NCBI GenBank assembly: GCA_958350755.1
Contig: CATWID010000019.1
Span: 1 to 30,338 of the forward strand
Length of the DNA stretch: 30,338 bases
Source of the DNA: an uncultured Collinsella sp.
Lineage (GTDB): Bacteria > Actinomycetota > Coriobacteriia > Coriobacteriales > Coriobacteriaceae
Reading direction: 5' to 3'
Both the position numbers and the translations under genes were made by a program. The stretch's first letter is position 1, and each line of letters opens with the position of its first letter. This document shows, in pieces, positions 22,902 through 30,338 of this stretch. The notes below the pieces were generated by a model, which had not been told where the DNA came from, searched no databases, and saw only the letters and a program-made list of their open reading frames with translations.

Positions 22902-23683
22902 TAGAAGTCCTCCTCTTCATCTGCAGCAACCGTCTGCGGACCGGACGAGCCCTCGCGGAAGGCCAGGAGCAGCGCGACGCAAATGGCAGCTGCGGCGACG
23001 CCGACCACGTCCATCTTGAGGTAGATGACCATAATGAAGCCCAGGAACAGCCAGGGAAGGAGCCTGTTATCGCCCATGGTCCTGATAAGAAGAGCGAAGC
23101 CGATGCAGACCATGACGCCGGACGCAACGTTGAGGCCGTCCATCACAAACTGCGGAATCGCGTTGAGCGCATTGTTGATAAGGTCGGCGCCAAAGAACAG
23201 CGAGCCAAACACCAACAGTGCAGACGGAATGCCAATCGACAGCGGCACGATGGTCAGATGGTACAGATTCGCCTTGGCAAGATCGCGATTTGCCAGAGCG
23301 GTCTCAATCTTCTTGCAGGCAAAGGCACCCGGAACGGCGTAGCAGAAGTTGCGCCACACCTGAAGGAAGACGGAGACGGGAAGGGCGAGCGCGACGGCAG
23401 TTGCCGTGCCCGTACCCGTAATGACGGCAAACGCGCAGCCAAGCACGCCGGAGGCATAGACCTCGGGAGGAACCGCCGCGCCGACCATGATGGCACCCAT
23501 GAACATGGACTCCAAAGCAGCGCCGACGATAACGCCCTGCTGGACATCGCCAAGGATCAAGCCGACAAACAGGCTCGTAAACAGCGGACGACCAAGCATC
23601 GTAATGCCAAATAATTGCTCGTCCATGGACGCAATAAATGCGACCAGTGCAACTAGAAGATACTGGACAACCATTTCGATCAA
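22901..23683 (-). CDS. PTS mannose/fructose/sorbose-family EIIC component
   Basis: A 260-residue polytopic membrane protein with the EIIC pattern: an N-terminal helix with MDEQLFGITMLGRPLF, then GLILGDVQQGVIVGAALESM and GAAVPPEVYASGVLGCAFAV, with about six to eight helices overall and an acidic C-terminus (ADEEEDF). It lies 72 nt downstream of the SIS gene and overlaps EIID by the TAATG junction. Together with EIIA and EIIB encoded 1.3 kb upstream it completes one mannose-family PTS. Confidence 0.95.
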   Translation of the reverse strand: MIEMVVQYLLVALVAFIASMDEQLFGITMLGRPLFTSLFVGLILGDVQQGVIVGAALESMFMGAIMVGAAVPPEVYASGVLGCAFAVITGTGTATAVALALPVSVFLQVWRNFCYAVPGAFACKKIETALANRDLAKANLYHLTIVPLSIGIPSALLVFGSLFFGADLINNALNAIPQFVMDGLNVASGVMVCIGFALLIRTMGDNRLLPWLFLGFIMVIYLKMDVVGVAAAAICVALLLAFREGSSGPQTVAADEEEDF

Positions 23684-23755
23684 CCCCAGAAACAGGTCTG
23701 CAGGCGAGGCATTCTGCGCAGCTCGCCTGCAGACAACCGCAGCAATTTGAGAGGA

Positions 23756-24790
23756 TTAGTAGTTCATCTGGTGGTAGTAGCGACGCGTGGTGAGCGGGTG
23801 GTTACGGACGTGCTCGAGATGGCAGCTCAGGCGCTCGGTGATGGTGTAGGTGACCATCGGGGAGACGATCTTGCGGAACTCGGGGTCGCTGAACGGCAGC
23901 TCGACCTCGGCGGTGTCAAACTTGTTCACGCGGACGTTGACGCCCTTCTCGTCGGCGAGCATGCGGGTGAAGTTGTCCACGCGGTCCATGAGCTTACGGG
24001 TGTCGTCCTCGCCGTAGAGCATGATGAGGCTCGTGCCCTCCTCGCACAGCTCGATGGTGCCGTGGAAGAACTCGGCGGCGTGGATGGACTTGGTCTTTAT
24101 CCACTGCATCTCCTCGAGGATGCACATGGCGTAGTCGTACGCCTCGCCCCAGAGCATGCCGGAGCCGATCACCATGTGGTAGTCGGTGTCCTTGAAGTCC
24201 TCGGCCATGGCGGCGCAGCGCTCGTCCTGGGCGTCCTTGGCCTTAATGAGGAACGGGGCGATGTTGCCGAACTCCTCCATGAAGGTGTCGTACTTGGGGA
24301 AGGCGCCGGCGTTCTTGAGGAAGCGGGCGACCAGCGTGATCTGGTAGGTGTAGATGGCCTCGCACAGGACGTCGTCCTCGGCGAAGCTGAAGAACTTGTA
24401 ATCGGCGTACTCGGTGGCCGGGGTGTTGTCGTTGGAGACGTACATCAGCGTGCGGGCGCCCTGCTCCTGGCAGAACTTGGCGGCCTCGATGATCTCGGGG
24501 GTGGTGCCGGTACGGGTGGAGAAGACGCAGACCGAGTCCTTGGTGAAGGCCTTGGGCGGGCATGCGAGGAACTCGGCGGCGATCTCGCAGTGGACGTCGA
24601 CGTCGGCCGTGGTGGTCTCGACCCAGTACTTCATCGGGAGCGTGTGGGCCCAGGTGCCGCCGCAGCCGATGAAGAAGATGTTGGAATAACCCTGCTCGCA
24701 GACCTCGTCCACGGCAGCCTCAATCTGAGGACGGAGAGCGAGGGCATCGCTCACAACCTTCTCGTAACGAGGCTCATCGAAATTGAACAT
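23756..24790 (-). CDS. SIS-domain sugar-phosphate deglycase/isomerase (FrlB/GfrF-like)
   Basis: A 344-residue cytosolic protein with two SIS domains. The first has FFIGCGGTWAHT and CVFSTRTGTTPEIIEAAK (the phosphosugar-binding Ser/Thr stretch); the second contains HMVIGSGMLWGEAYDYAM and the active-site-like SIHAAEFFHGTIELCEEG, comparable to the ESGEFRHGPLEIVE of FrlB. The C-terminus NHPLTTRRYYHQMNY matches the family's end DERRYYGGLVEY. FrlB and GfrF cleave 6-phosphorylated Amadori products (fructoselysine, glucoselysine) to glucose 6-phosphate and amine; a glucosamine-6-phosphate isomerase-like role is possible too. AGGAG lies 6 nt before the ATG. It heads a unit with EIIC and EIID and has its own promoter. 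Assignment to the family is firm; the substrate is inferred. Confidence 0.85.
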   Translation of the reverse strand: MFNFDEPRYEKVVSDALALRPQIEAAVDEVCEQGYSNIFFIGCGGTWAHTLPMKYWVETTTADVDVHCEIAAEFLACPPKAFTKDSVCVFSTRTGTTPEIIEAAKFCQEQGARTLMYVSNDNTPATEYADYKFFSFAEDDVLCEAIYTYQITLVARFLKNAGAFPKYDTFMEEFGNIAPFLIKAKDAQDERCAAMAEDFKDTDYHMVIGSGMLWGEAYDYAMCILEEMQWIKTKSIHAAEFFHGTIELCEEGTSLIMLYGEDDTRKLMDRVDNFTRMLADEKGVNVRVNKFDTAEVELPFSDPEFRKIVSPMVTYTITERLSCHLEHVRNHPLTTRRYYHQMNY

Positions 24791-24837
24791 CCCTTACTCC
24801 TAACTCACTTGGATGAACCCTTCATTCATCCCATGAC

Positions 24838-24857
24838 GTTATAATACTTTATATAAC
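24838..24857. promoter_or_regulatory. Candidate GntR operator at the SIS promoter
   Basis: GTTATAATACTTTATATAAC has 6-bp inverted arms (GTTATA/TATAAC) and overlaps the -10 and spacer of the SIS promoter. A near match lies over the regulator's own promoter (26833-26852). A separate inverted repeat (GGATGAA/TTCATCC, 24811-24831) lies in the leader. Confidence 0.55.
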
Positions 24858-24868
24858 TAACTATGCAA
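24841..24868 (-). promoter_or_regulatory. Promoter of the SIS-EIIC-EIID unit
   Basis: Minus-strand TTGCAT (24863-24868) and TATTAT (24841-24846) are 16 nt apart. The leader to the ATG at 24790 is about 45 nt. Confidence 0.65.
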
Positions 24869-24900
24869 GAACTATTTCAGATTTTTTTTGATTTTTCTTT

Positions 24901-24934
24901 AATAAAAAGCCCGCCGATCAAATGATCGACGGGC
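24901..24934 (-). terminator. Terminator after the EIIB gene
   Basis: GCCCGTCGATC pairs with GATCGGCGGGC (one mismatch, tiny loop), followed by TTTTTATT on the minus strand, 52 nt after the EIIB stop. It separates the EIIA-EIIB unit from the SIS unit. Confidence 0.9.
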
Positions 24935-24985
24935 ATAGGCATAGAGCATTGGTTCAATAAATGCCGAGCATCAACGTGTTTCCGG

Positions 24986-25459
24986 CTAGAAAACGTCCTT
25001 GGCAAACACCTTAGCGTCATTGGGAACCTGACGGATTTCGATGGCCACGCCATCGCCCAGGAGCTCTTGGATATGCTCGGCATCTTTCTCGGTCGCAAAG
25101 ATCGCAGGGGTCGGATGAAGCGTGGTCTCAGGGGTCTTTCGGGTTCCACCCAGATTGATCTCTTTGATGTCTTTGCAACCCTTAGCGAGACGATAGACAT
25201 CTTCAATCGTCTCAGCGATGATAAACAGCGAATACTTGTCGGTAACGCCGCTGTTGAGCGCCTCGATAGCAGCGTCAACATTCTTGATGACGAGTTTAAC
25301 GCCGTTGGGGCGGGCGAGCCTCAAAGCCGCCTTCCTCATGTCGTCTTTTGCCACAGCATCGCTGGCAAGCAGGATGCAATCTACATCCAAAGCGTGAGTC
25401 CAGGACATGGCAACTTGGCCGTGAATCAGTCGATAATCAACTCTCGTAAGCTTAATCAT
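24986..25459 (-). CDS. PTS mannose/fructose/sorbose-family EIIB component
   Basis: A 157-residue cytosolic protein. The second of two in-frame ATGs is chosen (25459, GGAG 9 nt upstream), because EIIB proteins begin directly with this strand: IKLTRVDYRLIHGQV. His13 in RLIHGQ is the phosphorylated residue that takes phosphate from EIIA and gives it to the sugar. The later DVDCILLASDAVAKDDMRKAAL and NLGGTRKTP segments are typical of the family. It lies 71 nt downstream of EIIA; a 12-bp palindrome (CCCTAGCTAGGG, 25503-25514) sits in that gap. Confidence 0.95.
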   Translation of the reverse strand: MIKLTRVDYRLIHGQVAMSWTHALDVDCILLASDAVAKDDMRKAALRLARPNGVKLVIKNVDAAIEALNSGVTDKYSLFIIAETIEDVYRLAKGCKDIKEINLGGTRKTPETTLHPTPAIFATEKDAEHIQELLGDGVAIEIRQVPNDAKVFAKDVF

Positions 25460-25530
25460 CGTTATCATCTCCGCACGTGATAAAGGGAATGACAGGTGTG
25501 GCCCCTAGCTAGGGCTCGAACCAGAACTAA

Positions 25531-25950
25531 CTAGAACTCTTCTTCTTTGGCGCCGGCAAGCATGTCCGCCGCCTCGCAAAGCTGAATAAACGAACGCGAT
25601 CCCTCGACCGCGGCTTTGGCCTTGCCCGCATCCAGAGAGTCCAGCTGCGTAACCATTTCGACAAGCAACGGAAGATTCATTCCAGCAATCAACGTAAACG
25701 ATCCGTCGACTTGTCGCTGAATGAATTCGTTGCTTACAGAGCCGCCAAAGATGTCAGTCACGACAAACCAAGAGTCGGCAGGATCCTTCGCCTCCATCCA
25801 TGCATCAATCAACGCCGCGACATCCCTTGAGTCGTCATCGACATAGGCGCACAGGCACTCGATTCGGTCGTCGGTACCCATCAGAATCTCCAGAGAGCTT
25901 TTCATACCTTGGGCGAGATAACCATGACTCGCTAGCAATATCTTATTCAT
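25531..25950 (-). CDS. PTS mannose/fructose/sorbose-family EIIA component
   Basis: A 139-residue cytosolic protein beginning MNKILLASHGYLAQGMKSSL; His9 in SHG is the site phosphorylated by HPr. The VTDIFGGSVSNEF segment is the conserved EIIA loop around D-x-x-G-G-S. GGAG lies 4 nt before the ATG. It is encoded separately from EIIB, as in some but not all mannose-family systems. It follows the regulator gene by 134 nt, in which a promoter and an operator-like sequence are found. Confidence 0.95.
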   Translation of the reverse strand: MNKILLASHGYLAQGMKSSLEILMGTDDRIECLCAYVDDDSRDVAALIDAWMEAKDPADSWFVVTDIFGGSVSNEFIQRQVDGSFTLIAGMNLPLLVEMVTQLDSLDAGKAKAAVEGSRSFIQLCEAADMLAGAKEEEF

Positions 25951-25972
25951 AGTTCTCCAATATCAATAAGAC

Positions 25973-26005
25973 GTACTATATTGTCATAACAAAGTATATT
26001 AGCAA
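25973..26005 (-). promoter_or_regulatory. Candidate promoter/operator of the EIIA-EIIB unit
   Basis: Minus-strand TTGCTA (26000-26005) is followed after 19 nt by TATAGT (25975-25980). GTTATGACAATATAGTAC (25990-25973 on the minus strand) resembles the GTTATAATACAATATAA sequence at the regulator promoter, with a 2-nt gap. Weaker than the other two sites. Confidence 0.4.
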
Positions 26006-26084
26006 TCTCCACCTACGCGGTGTGTCACAATTATCCAAATCCGCGAACGGTAACAATTGGTCGGTAAACCAATCTATCTCTAAT

Positions 26085-26789
26085 TTACAAATAGAACTTC
26101 AGTCGCTCGGTGCAGTACACCTGACGGGAGATGAAAAGCGGCTCGCCACTTGGAGCATAACGTCTATCGACAAACAGAAGTAGCGAAGAGTCCAGCTCCA
26201 CGTTAAGGTATGCCGCCTCAAGCTCGCTCGCATAGCAGACCTCGAGCGTACGCGTGTTGGGACCCATCTTGATCCCCTGGCGATCGAGTACCGCCATCAG
26301 CGAATCCTCGAGGGATTCATGCTCCAAAAAAGAAAGCGCAGCGGAATAGCTATTGGTTTCCAGCATCGTGGGCTTGCCATCCACAAGGCGCAGACGACGA
26401 CTACGCAATACCTTTTGGGTATCGTCTACGCCCAGGAACTTCGCGTCTCGCAGGTTTGGGAAGTCCCAGCCCATTTCGAGAACCCTGGTAGACGCCTGTT
26501 TTCCCGCAAGCTGGCACGAATGGGTAAAGCTCTCACGGTCGTCCGCGGCATACATCTGTGTGTCCGACGAAACGAACGTGCCCTTGCCGCGGGCCCTCTC
26601 AACAAGCCCAGCATCTTCCATTTCTTTAATTGCGGAGCGAACCGTTATTCGGCTCACGCCAAATTGCTCAATGAGTTCCGTCTCAGTAGGGAGCTTATCT
26701 CCCGGGCGGTACGTGCCGTTGGCAATCAAATCAGAAAGTGCGCGAACGATCTGCTTGTACAGGGGAATAACGCTGTTTGCTTCAACCAT
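26085..26789 (-). CDS. GntR-family (HutC/UTRA type) transcriptional regulator
   Basis: A 234-residue DNA-binding regulator. The start at 26789 is preferred (AAAGG about 10 nt upstream); an ATG at 26798 would sit 1 nt after that site, and longer frames run through the promoter. Residues about 8-75 are the winged helix: PLYKQIVRALSDLIANGTY, RPGDKLPTETELIEQFGVSR, ITVRSAIKEMEDAGLVERAR and GKGTFVS. The UTRA effector domain follows to the C-terminus, ending with the SGEPLFISRQVYCTERLKFYL type strand. Such regulators respond to phosphorylated sugars, here presumably the PTS product. It is upstream of EIIA on the same strand; a weak 6-bp hairpin (26056-26073) lies between. Confidence 0.92.
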   Translation of the reverse strand: MVEANSVIPLYKQIVRALSDLIANGTYRPGDKLPTETELIEQFGVSRITVRSAIKEMEDAGLVERARGKGTFVSSDTQMYAADDRESFTHSCQLAGKQASTRVLEMGWDFPNLRDAKFLGVDDTQKVLRSRRLRLVDGKPTMLETNSYSAALSFLEHESLEDSLMAVLDRQGIKMGPNTRTLEVCYASELEAAYLNVELDSSLLLFVDRRYAPSGEPLFISRQVYCTERLKFYL

Positions 26790-26832
26790 GTCAACCATAC
26801 CTTTATAAGGAATCAACAGTTTATAGATAAAT

Positions 26833-26863
26833 GATTTATATTGTATTATAACTTTTTTTTCAA
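26833..26863 (-). promoter_or_regulatory. Promoter and operator of the GntR regulator gene
   Basis: Minus-strand TTGAAA (26858-26863) and TATAAA (26835-26840) are exactly 17 nt apart. GTTATAATACAATATAAATC (26852-26833) covers the spacer and -10 and shares its first 10 bases and the TATA half with the SIS operator, which suggests autoregulation. Confidence 0.65.
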
Positions 26864-26999
26864 TCCCTGCCGCTTCCTCTATGTTTTGGCAAACGGGAGT
26901 TATTTTGTGCAAGCGGAGTGTAGAACCCATCCACCTCCGCATTCAGCCTCAGCCTGATGGCGATAAATGCATCCGATAAGCCGATTGATTTTTATCTTC

Positions 27000-27131
27000 T
27001 GTCTGTCTCTCAGTTATCCCTCGTCATAGAGATGAATGTGAGGCGAGAGATACGTGGTTGACGCATGAGCGTGGATTATTGGACGGATTTTGGGCTTTTG
27101 CGGCAGATTCCGTCCGAAAATCCACGCTCAT
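27000..27131. repeat. Composite TCTCTC-rich repeat with palindrome (copy B)
   Basis: TCTGTCTGTCTCTCAGTTAT opens the copy, close to the start of copy A (21669 onward). GAGAGATACGTG (27045-27056) is identical to copy A. Then comes a large imperfect palindrome: ATGAGCGTGGATT (27065-27077) with AATCCACGCTCAT (27119-27131), and inner GGACGGA (27081-27087) with TCCGTCC (27109-27115). The 277-nt region between the regulator frame and the protease start holds this, a promoter and otherwise nothing recognisable. Confidence 0.75.
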
Positions 27132-27139
27132 CCGGCAGA

Positions 27140-27167
27140 TTGGTCGAGGGCCCCATATGGGTATACT
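27140..27167 (+). promoter_or_regulatory. Promoter of the M16 protease gene
   Basis: TTGGTC (27140-27145) and TATACT (27162-27167) are 16 nt apart; the start codon is 53 nt downstream. It begins 9 nt after the repeat palindrome. Confidence 0.6.
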
Positions 27168-27219
27168 CTCGGGGATTCGACTCGATTCGCCCCCGTTGGG
27201 GCGTCAAAGGAGACTGCAT

Positions 27220-30200
27220 ATGTCCACTACCTCAACCGACCCGCGTGCCGCTGCTGCCGCGCTGCTGGTGCCCGGTACCACCTGCCACGGCTTTGCCGTC
27301 GAGCGCTGCGAGACCGTGCCCGAGCTCGACTCGGACGCCTACGTGCTGCGCCACACCGCCTCGGGCGCTCGCCTGCTGCATCTGGCGTGCGACGACGAAA
27401 ACAAGGCCTTTGCCATTGGCTTTAAGACGCCGCCGGCCGATTCCGCCGGCGTGTTCCATATTCTTGAGCACTCGGTGCTGTGTGGATCGGCCAAGTTTCC
27501 CGTCAAGGAGCCGTTTGTCGACCTGATCAAGAGCTCCATGCAGACGTTCCTCAACGCCATGACCTACCCCGACAAGACCATCTACCCCGTTGCCACCACC
27601 AACGAGCAGGACCTGTACAACCTGATGGACGTGTACCTGGACGCGGTGTTCAACCCGGCCATCTATACCAAGCCCACCATTTTTGAGCAGGAGGGCTGGC
27701 ACTACGAGCTGGACCTGCCGGAGGGCGCCGAGGACGAGGGCGACGGCAGCTCCGCGAGCCTGCGCGAGGGCACGCTGCGCTATAACGGCGTAGTGTTCAA
27801 CGAGATGAAGGGCGCGCTGTCCGACCCCATGAGCGTGCTGGACGACGCCGTCAACGCCGCACTCTATCCCGACACCGCCTATGCGCACGAGAGCGGCGGC
27901 GACCCGCGCGCGATTCCCGCGCTCACCTACGAGCAGTTCCTGGACACGCACGCACGCCACTACAATCCTTCCAACTCCTACATCACGCTCTACGGCGACC
28001 TGGACGTGGATCGCGCCCTGGCCTTTTTGGACGAGCGCTATCTGTCGCAGCCGAGTGCCGCGAGCCGTCGCATGGACGCAGCCGTCGCCGCCGGTGAGGA
28101 CCCGTCCGCGCTGGCGCCCAATCCGCTGGACGTGCAGGCGCCCGTGACCTGCGAGTATAAGCGCGTCGAGATGGCCACCACGCCCGAGAACGCCCTGGTG
28201 GGCCTGGGCCTGGTGCTGGGCAGCGCGCTCGACCGCAAGCGCACGATCGCGGCGGATATCTTGTTCGAGGCGTTGCTGGGCTCCAACGAGGCCCCGGTTA
28301 AGAAGGCCATTCTGGCGGCGGGCCTGGGCGGCAATGTGGTGAGCTACACCGCGGCCGAAAGCCTGCAGCCCTACGAGCTCATCATGCTGCAAAACGCGCA
28401 GCCCGGCGTGGCGCGCGAGCTGCGCCGCGTGTTCCAGGACGTCTGCCACGACCTGTGCGAGCACGGCATTCCGCGCGAGCACCTGGAAGCTATCATCAGC
28501 AGCAACGAGTACGACCTGCGCCAGCGCGACTATGGCATCGCCGACGGCGTGGCCATTGCGTGCGACGCGTTGAGCACCTGGCTTTACGATGACGACGCCG
28601 CGACGCTGGCGCTCAAGTATGGCCCGGTGTACGAGGAGCTGCGTGGCGAGCTGGACGGCAGATACTTTGAGGACCTGCTGCGCGAGCTCGTACTACAGAA
28701 TGACCACATGGCGTTGGTCGAGCTGGTGCCGGTAGACGCTGCCGAGGGCGCGGAGGGTGCCGAGGCCGCCGAGCTGGCTGCCAAGCGCGACGCCATGACT
28801 GATGCCGGGCTGGCCGACGTGGTCGAGCGCACGGCCGTACTGCGTGCCGCGCAGGAGGCCGAGGACACGCCCGAGGCCAAGGCCACGCTGCCGCGCCTGC
28901 GCGTGTCCGACATTGGCGAGGCGCGCCCCGAGCCGCCGCTGGTCGTGGACACGACCGCGCCCATCCCCTGCCTGCGCCACGACATCCCCACCAATCGCCT
29001 GGCCTACGCCATGCAGTATTTCAACCTGAGCTGCATCGCATTTGAGGACCTGCCCTACGTGACGCTGCTCTGCCGCCTGCTCAAGCAGCTGCCCACGCGC
29101 GAGCACTCGGCCGAGGAGCTCGACAACCTGCTCGCCGGCAAGCTGGGCTTTTTGAGCTTTACGACCGAGGTCATGACCCAGCCCGACGTGGACGGCGTGC
29201 GCCCCTACCTGTTGGTGAGCGCCGGCGCCCTGTCCGAAAAGATCGACGCGCTGGCGAGCCTGCCGCGCGAGGTGTGGTCGAGCACGCTTTTGCTCGATGC
29301 CGACGCCGACCGCGTGCGCGACGTGCTCACGCAGATTCGCATTGGGCTTGAGCAGGGCTTTATCAACAACGGTCACTCGGCGGCGCTCGGTCGCGCGATG
29401 AGCTACAGCTCGCCTTCGGCCGTGGTGCGCGAGCAGCTTTCGGGCGTGGACTTCTACCTGTTCCTGCGCGATCTGCTCGACCACTTTGACGAGCGCCTGG
29501 ACGACCTGCGCGCCAAGCTTACCGAACTGGCAGGCCGCATCTTTGTGGCCGATGGCTGCATGGCGAGCTTTACCGGCAGCGACGAGGACTTTGACGCGTA
29601 CTGGGATGCCGCGGGCGACCTGGGGCTGAGTGCGGGCGATGGTGCCGGCCACGACGCGCTCGTGGTGCCGACGCCGTGCAATCGCCACGAGGCTTTTGTC
29701 ATCCCCAGCGACATCTGCTTTGCGGCAAGCGCGTGCGACCCGCGTCGCCTAGGCATTGACGTGACAGGCGCTTGGGCCGTGGCTGCCAACGCGCTCTCCT
29801 ACGATTACCTGTGGAACGAGATTCGCGTGAAGGGCGGTGCGTACGGCTGCGGATTCCGCGCGGCAGGTGAGCGTCAGGCGGCGTTCTACACCTACCGCGA
29901 CCCGGCGATCGATCCTTCGATTGAGCGCGCGGAGCGCGCGGGTGCATGGCTTGGCAGCTTTGAGCCCGACGAAGCCGCCTTTGAGGGCTTTATCGTGAGC
30001 TGCGTAAGCGGCATGGACGCGCCGGTGAAGCCGTACGCGCTCACCAAGCGCCGCAACACGACCTACCTGGCCGGGCTCGATCCGCATGCGCGCGAGGAGC
30101 GTCGCGCCCAGATGCTCGCCGCCACGCCCGGTGAGCTGCGCTCGCTCGGCACCGACGTAACGCGCATCGCAGCCGAGTCGCCCACCTGCGTCTTTGGCGG

Positions 30201-30258
30201 CCGAGACGTCATCGCCAAGAGCAACGCCGGCTTTAACGTAGTCGACCTGATGGGCTAA
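27220..30258 (+). CDS. M16C-family (PreP-like) zinc metalloprotease
   Basis: A 1012-residue protein; AGGAG lies 7 nt before the ATG at 27220. The inverted zinc motif HILEH (80-84; His80, Glu83, His84) and a downstream conserved glutamate region YNGVVFNEMKGAL (188-200) match the M16C subfamily of presequence-protease-like enzymes that degrade peptides inside a closed chamber of two halves. The C-terminal half keeps the inactive-half signature RVKGGAYGCGF (near residue 870-880). An acidic Ala/Glu-rich linker lies between the halves. There is no signal peptide, so it acts in the cytoplasm, presumably on small peptides. Length is usual for the family. It is monocistronic with its own promoter and terminator and has no obvious link with the neighbouring PTS locus. 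Confidence 0.95.
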   Translation: MSTTSTDPRAAAAALLVPGTTCHGFAVERCETVPELDSDAYVLRHTASGARLLHLACDDENKAFAIGFKTPPADSAGVFHILEHSVLCGSAKFPVKEPFVDLIKSSMQTFLNAMTYPDKTIYPVATTNEQDLYNLMDVYLDAVFNPAIYTKPTIFEQEGWHYELDLPEGAEDEGDGSSASLREGTLRYNGVVFNEMKGALSDPMSVLDDAVNAALYPDTAYAHESGGDPRAIPALTYEQFLDTHARHYNPSNSYITLYGDLDVDRALAFLDERYLSQPSAASRRMDAAVAAGEDPSALAPNPLDVQAPVTCEYKRVEMATTPENALVGLGLVLGSALDRKRTIAADILFEALLGSNEAPVKKAILAAGLGGNVVSYTAAESLQPYELIMLQNAQPGVARELRRVFQDVCHDLCEHGIPREHLEAIISSNEYDLRQRDYGIADGVAIACDALSTWLYDDDAATLALKYGPVYEELRGELDGRYFEDLLRELVLQNDHMALVELVPVDAAEGAEGAEAAELAAKRDAMTDAGLADVVERTAVLRAAQEAEDTPEAKATLPRLRVSDIGEARPEPPLVVDTTAPIPCLRHDIPTNRLAYAMQYFNLSCIAFEDLPYVTLLCRLLKQLPTREHSAEELDNLLAGKLGFLSFTTEVMTQPDVDGVRPYLLVSAGALSEKIDALASLPREVWSSTLLLDADADRVRDVLTQIRIGLEQGFINNGHSAALGRAMSYSSPSAVVREQLSGVDFYLFLRDLLDHFDERLDDLRAKLTELAGRIFVADGCMASFTGSDEDFDAYWDAAGDLGLSAGDGAGHDALVVPTPCNRHEAFVIPSDICFAASACDPRRLGIDVTGAWAVAANALSYDYLWNEIRVKGGAYGCGFRAAGERQAAFYTYRDPAIDPSIERAERAGAWLGSFEPDEAAFEGFIVSCVSGMDAPVKPYALTKRRNTTYLAGLDPHAREERRAQMLAATPGELRSLGTDVTRIAAESPTCVFGGRDVIAKSNAGFNVVDLMG

Positions 30259-30270
30259 CCACAACAATCA

Positions 30271-30295
30271 AAACCACCCCTAAAAGGGGTGGTTT
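30271..30295 (+). terminator. Terminator after the M16 protease gene
   Basis: AAACCACCCC pairs perfectly with GGGGTGGTTT across a 5-nt loop, 12 nt after the stop. The T-run is short (TTT then GCTCTT). Confidence 0.75.
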
Positions 30296-30338
30296 GCTCT
30301 TAGGGTGTAACCCTTGGATTTCCGGCACGCGTCTAAAG

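Noticed and set aside
25503..25514. Perfect 12-bp palindrome CCCTAGCTAGGG between EIIA and EIIB
   Set aside because: It is isolated, has no match elsewhere in the locus, and there is no T-run for termination; no function can be supported.
27232..29688. Long minus-strand frames opposite the M16 protease gene
   Set aside because: Antisense shadows of a 1012-residue gene with a clear HILEH active site.

Overview
The window looks like a chromosomal segment of a high-GC anaerobic actinobacterium of the Coriobacteriia, most likely Collinsella or a close relative. This is inferred from the G+C-rich coding sequence, the many proteins with SipW-type signal peptides, the mannose-family PTS linked to a SIS-domain deglycase, and the kinds of intergenic repeats. 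No rRNA or other taxonomic marker is present, so the genus is a judgement from gene content.

Region 1 (1-2144, minus strand): the 5' part of a DUF4012-type membrane protein gene cut by the window edge, and a DMT/EamA-family transporter. Region 2 (2270-11316, minus strand) is the most unusual part: eight tightly packed genes that look like one operon. In transcription order they are four secreted proteins with SipW-type (TasA/CalY-like) signal peptides, a SipW-type signal peptidase, a membrane-anchored McrB-like AAA+ ATPase, a DUF2357 (McrC-like N-terminal) protein with a very long alanine-rich coiled coil, and a second SipW-type signal peptidase. A nuclease domain is not evident. This suggests McrBC-type parts coupled to export or assembly of surface proteins.

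Region 3 (11490-16838): a tRNA-Val(GAC) with its own promoter and terminator, a 180-bp inverted-repeat element, and a block of accessory genes: a DUF559/Vsr-like nuclease-family protein, a DUF5710 protein, an AAA ATPase with a DUF4143 domain preceded by four 23-bp tandem palindromes, and an HNH endonuclease. Region 4 (16871-21478) returns to the surface-protein theme. It holds two more SipW-type secreted proteins separated by a strong hairpin, an unrecognised plus-strand gene, a membrane-anchored relative sharing the C-terminal motif of the secreted proteins, and a PilZ (c-di-GMP receptor) protein just upstream of it. Together regions 2 and 4 hold seven members of this protein group, two dedicated peptidases, an ATPase module and a possible c-di-GMP sensor.

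Region 5 (21670-27131): a composite TCTCTC-rich repeat, then a mannose-family PTS catabolic locus on the minus strand: GntR/UTRA regulator, EIIA, EIIB, terminator, then SIS-domain sugar-phosphate deglycase (FrlB/GfrF-like), EIIC, EIID, terminator. It probably imports and cleaves an Amadori-type fructosamine or a related amino sugar. A shared AT-rich operator candidate lies over the promoters of the regulator and the SIS unit, with a weaker version before EIIA. A second copy of the composite repeat follows. Region 6 (27140-30295, plus strand): a promoter, a 1012-residue M16C (PreP-like) zinc metalloprotease gene and its terminator; nothing further is recognisable to the window end.
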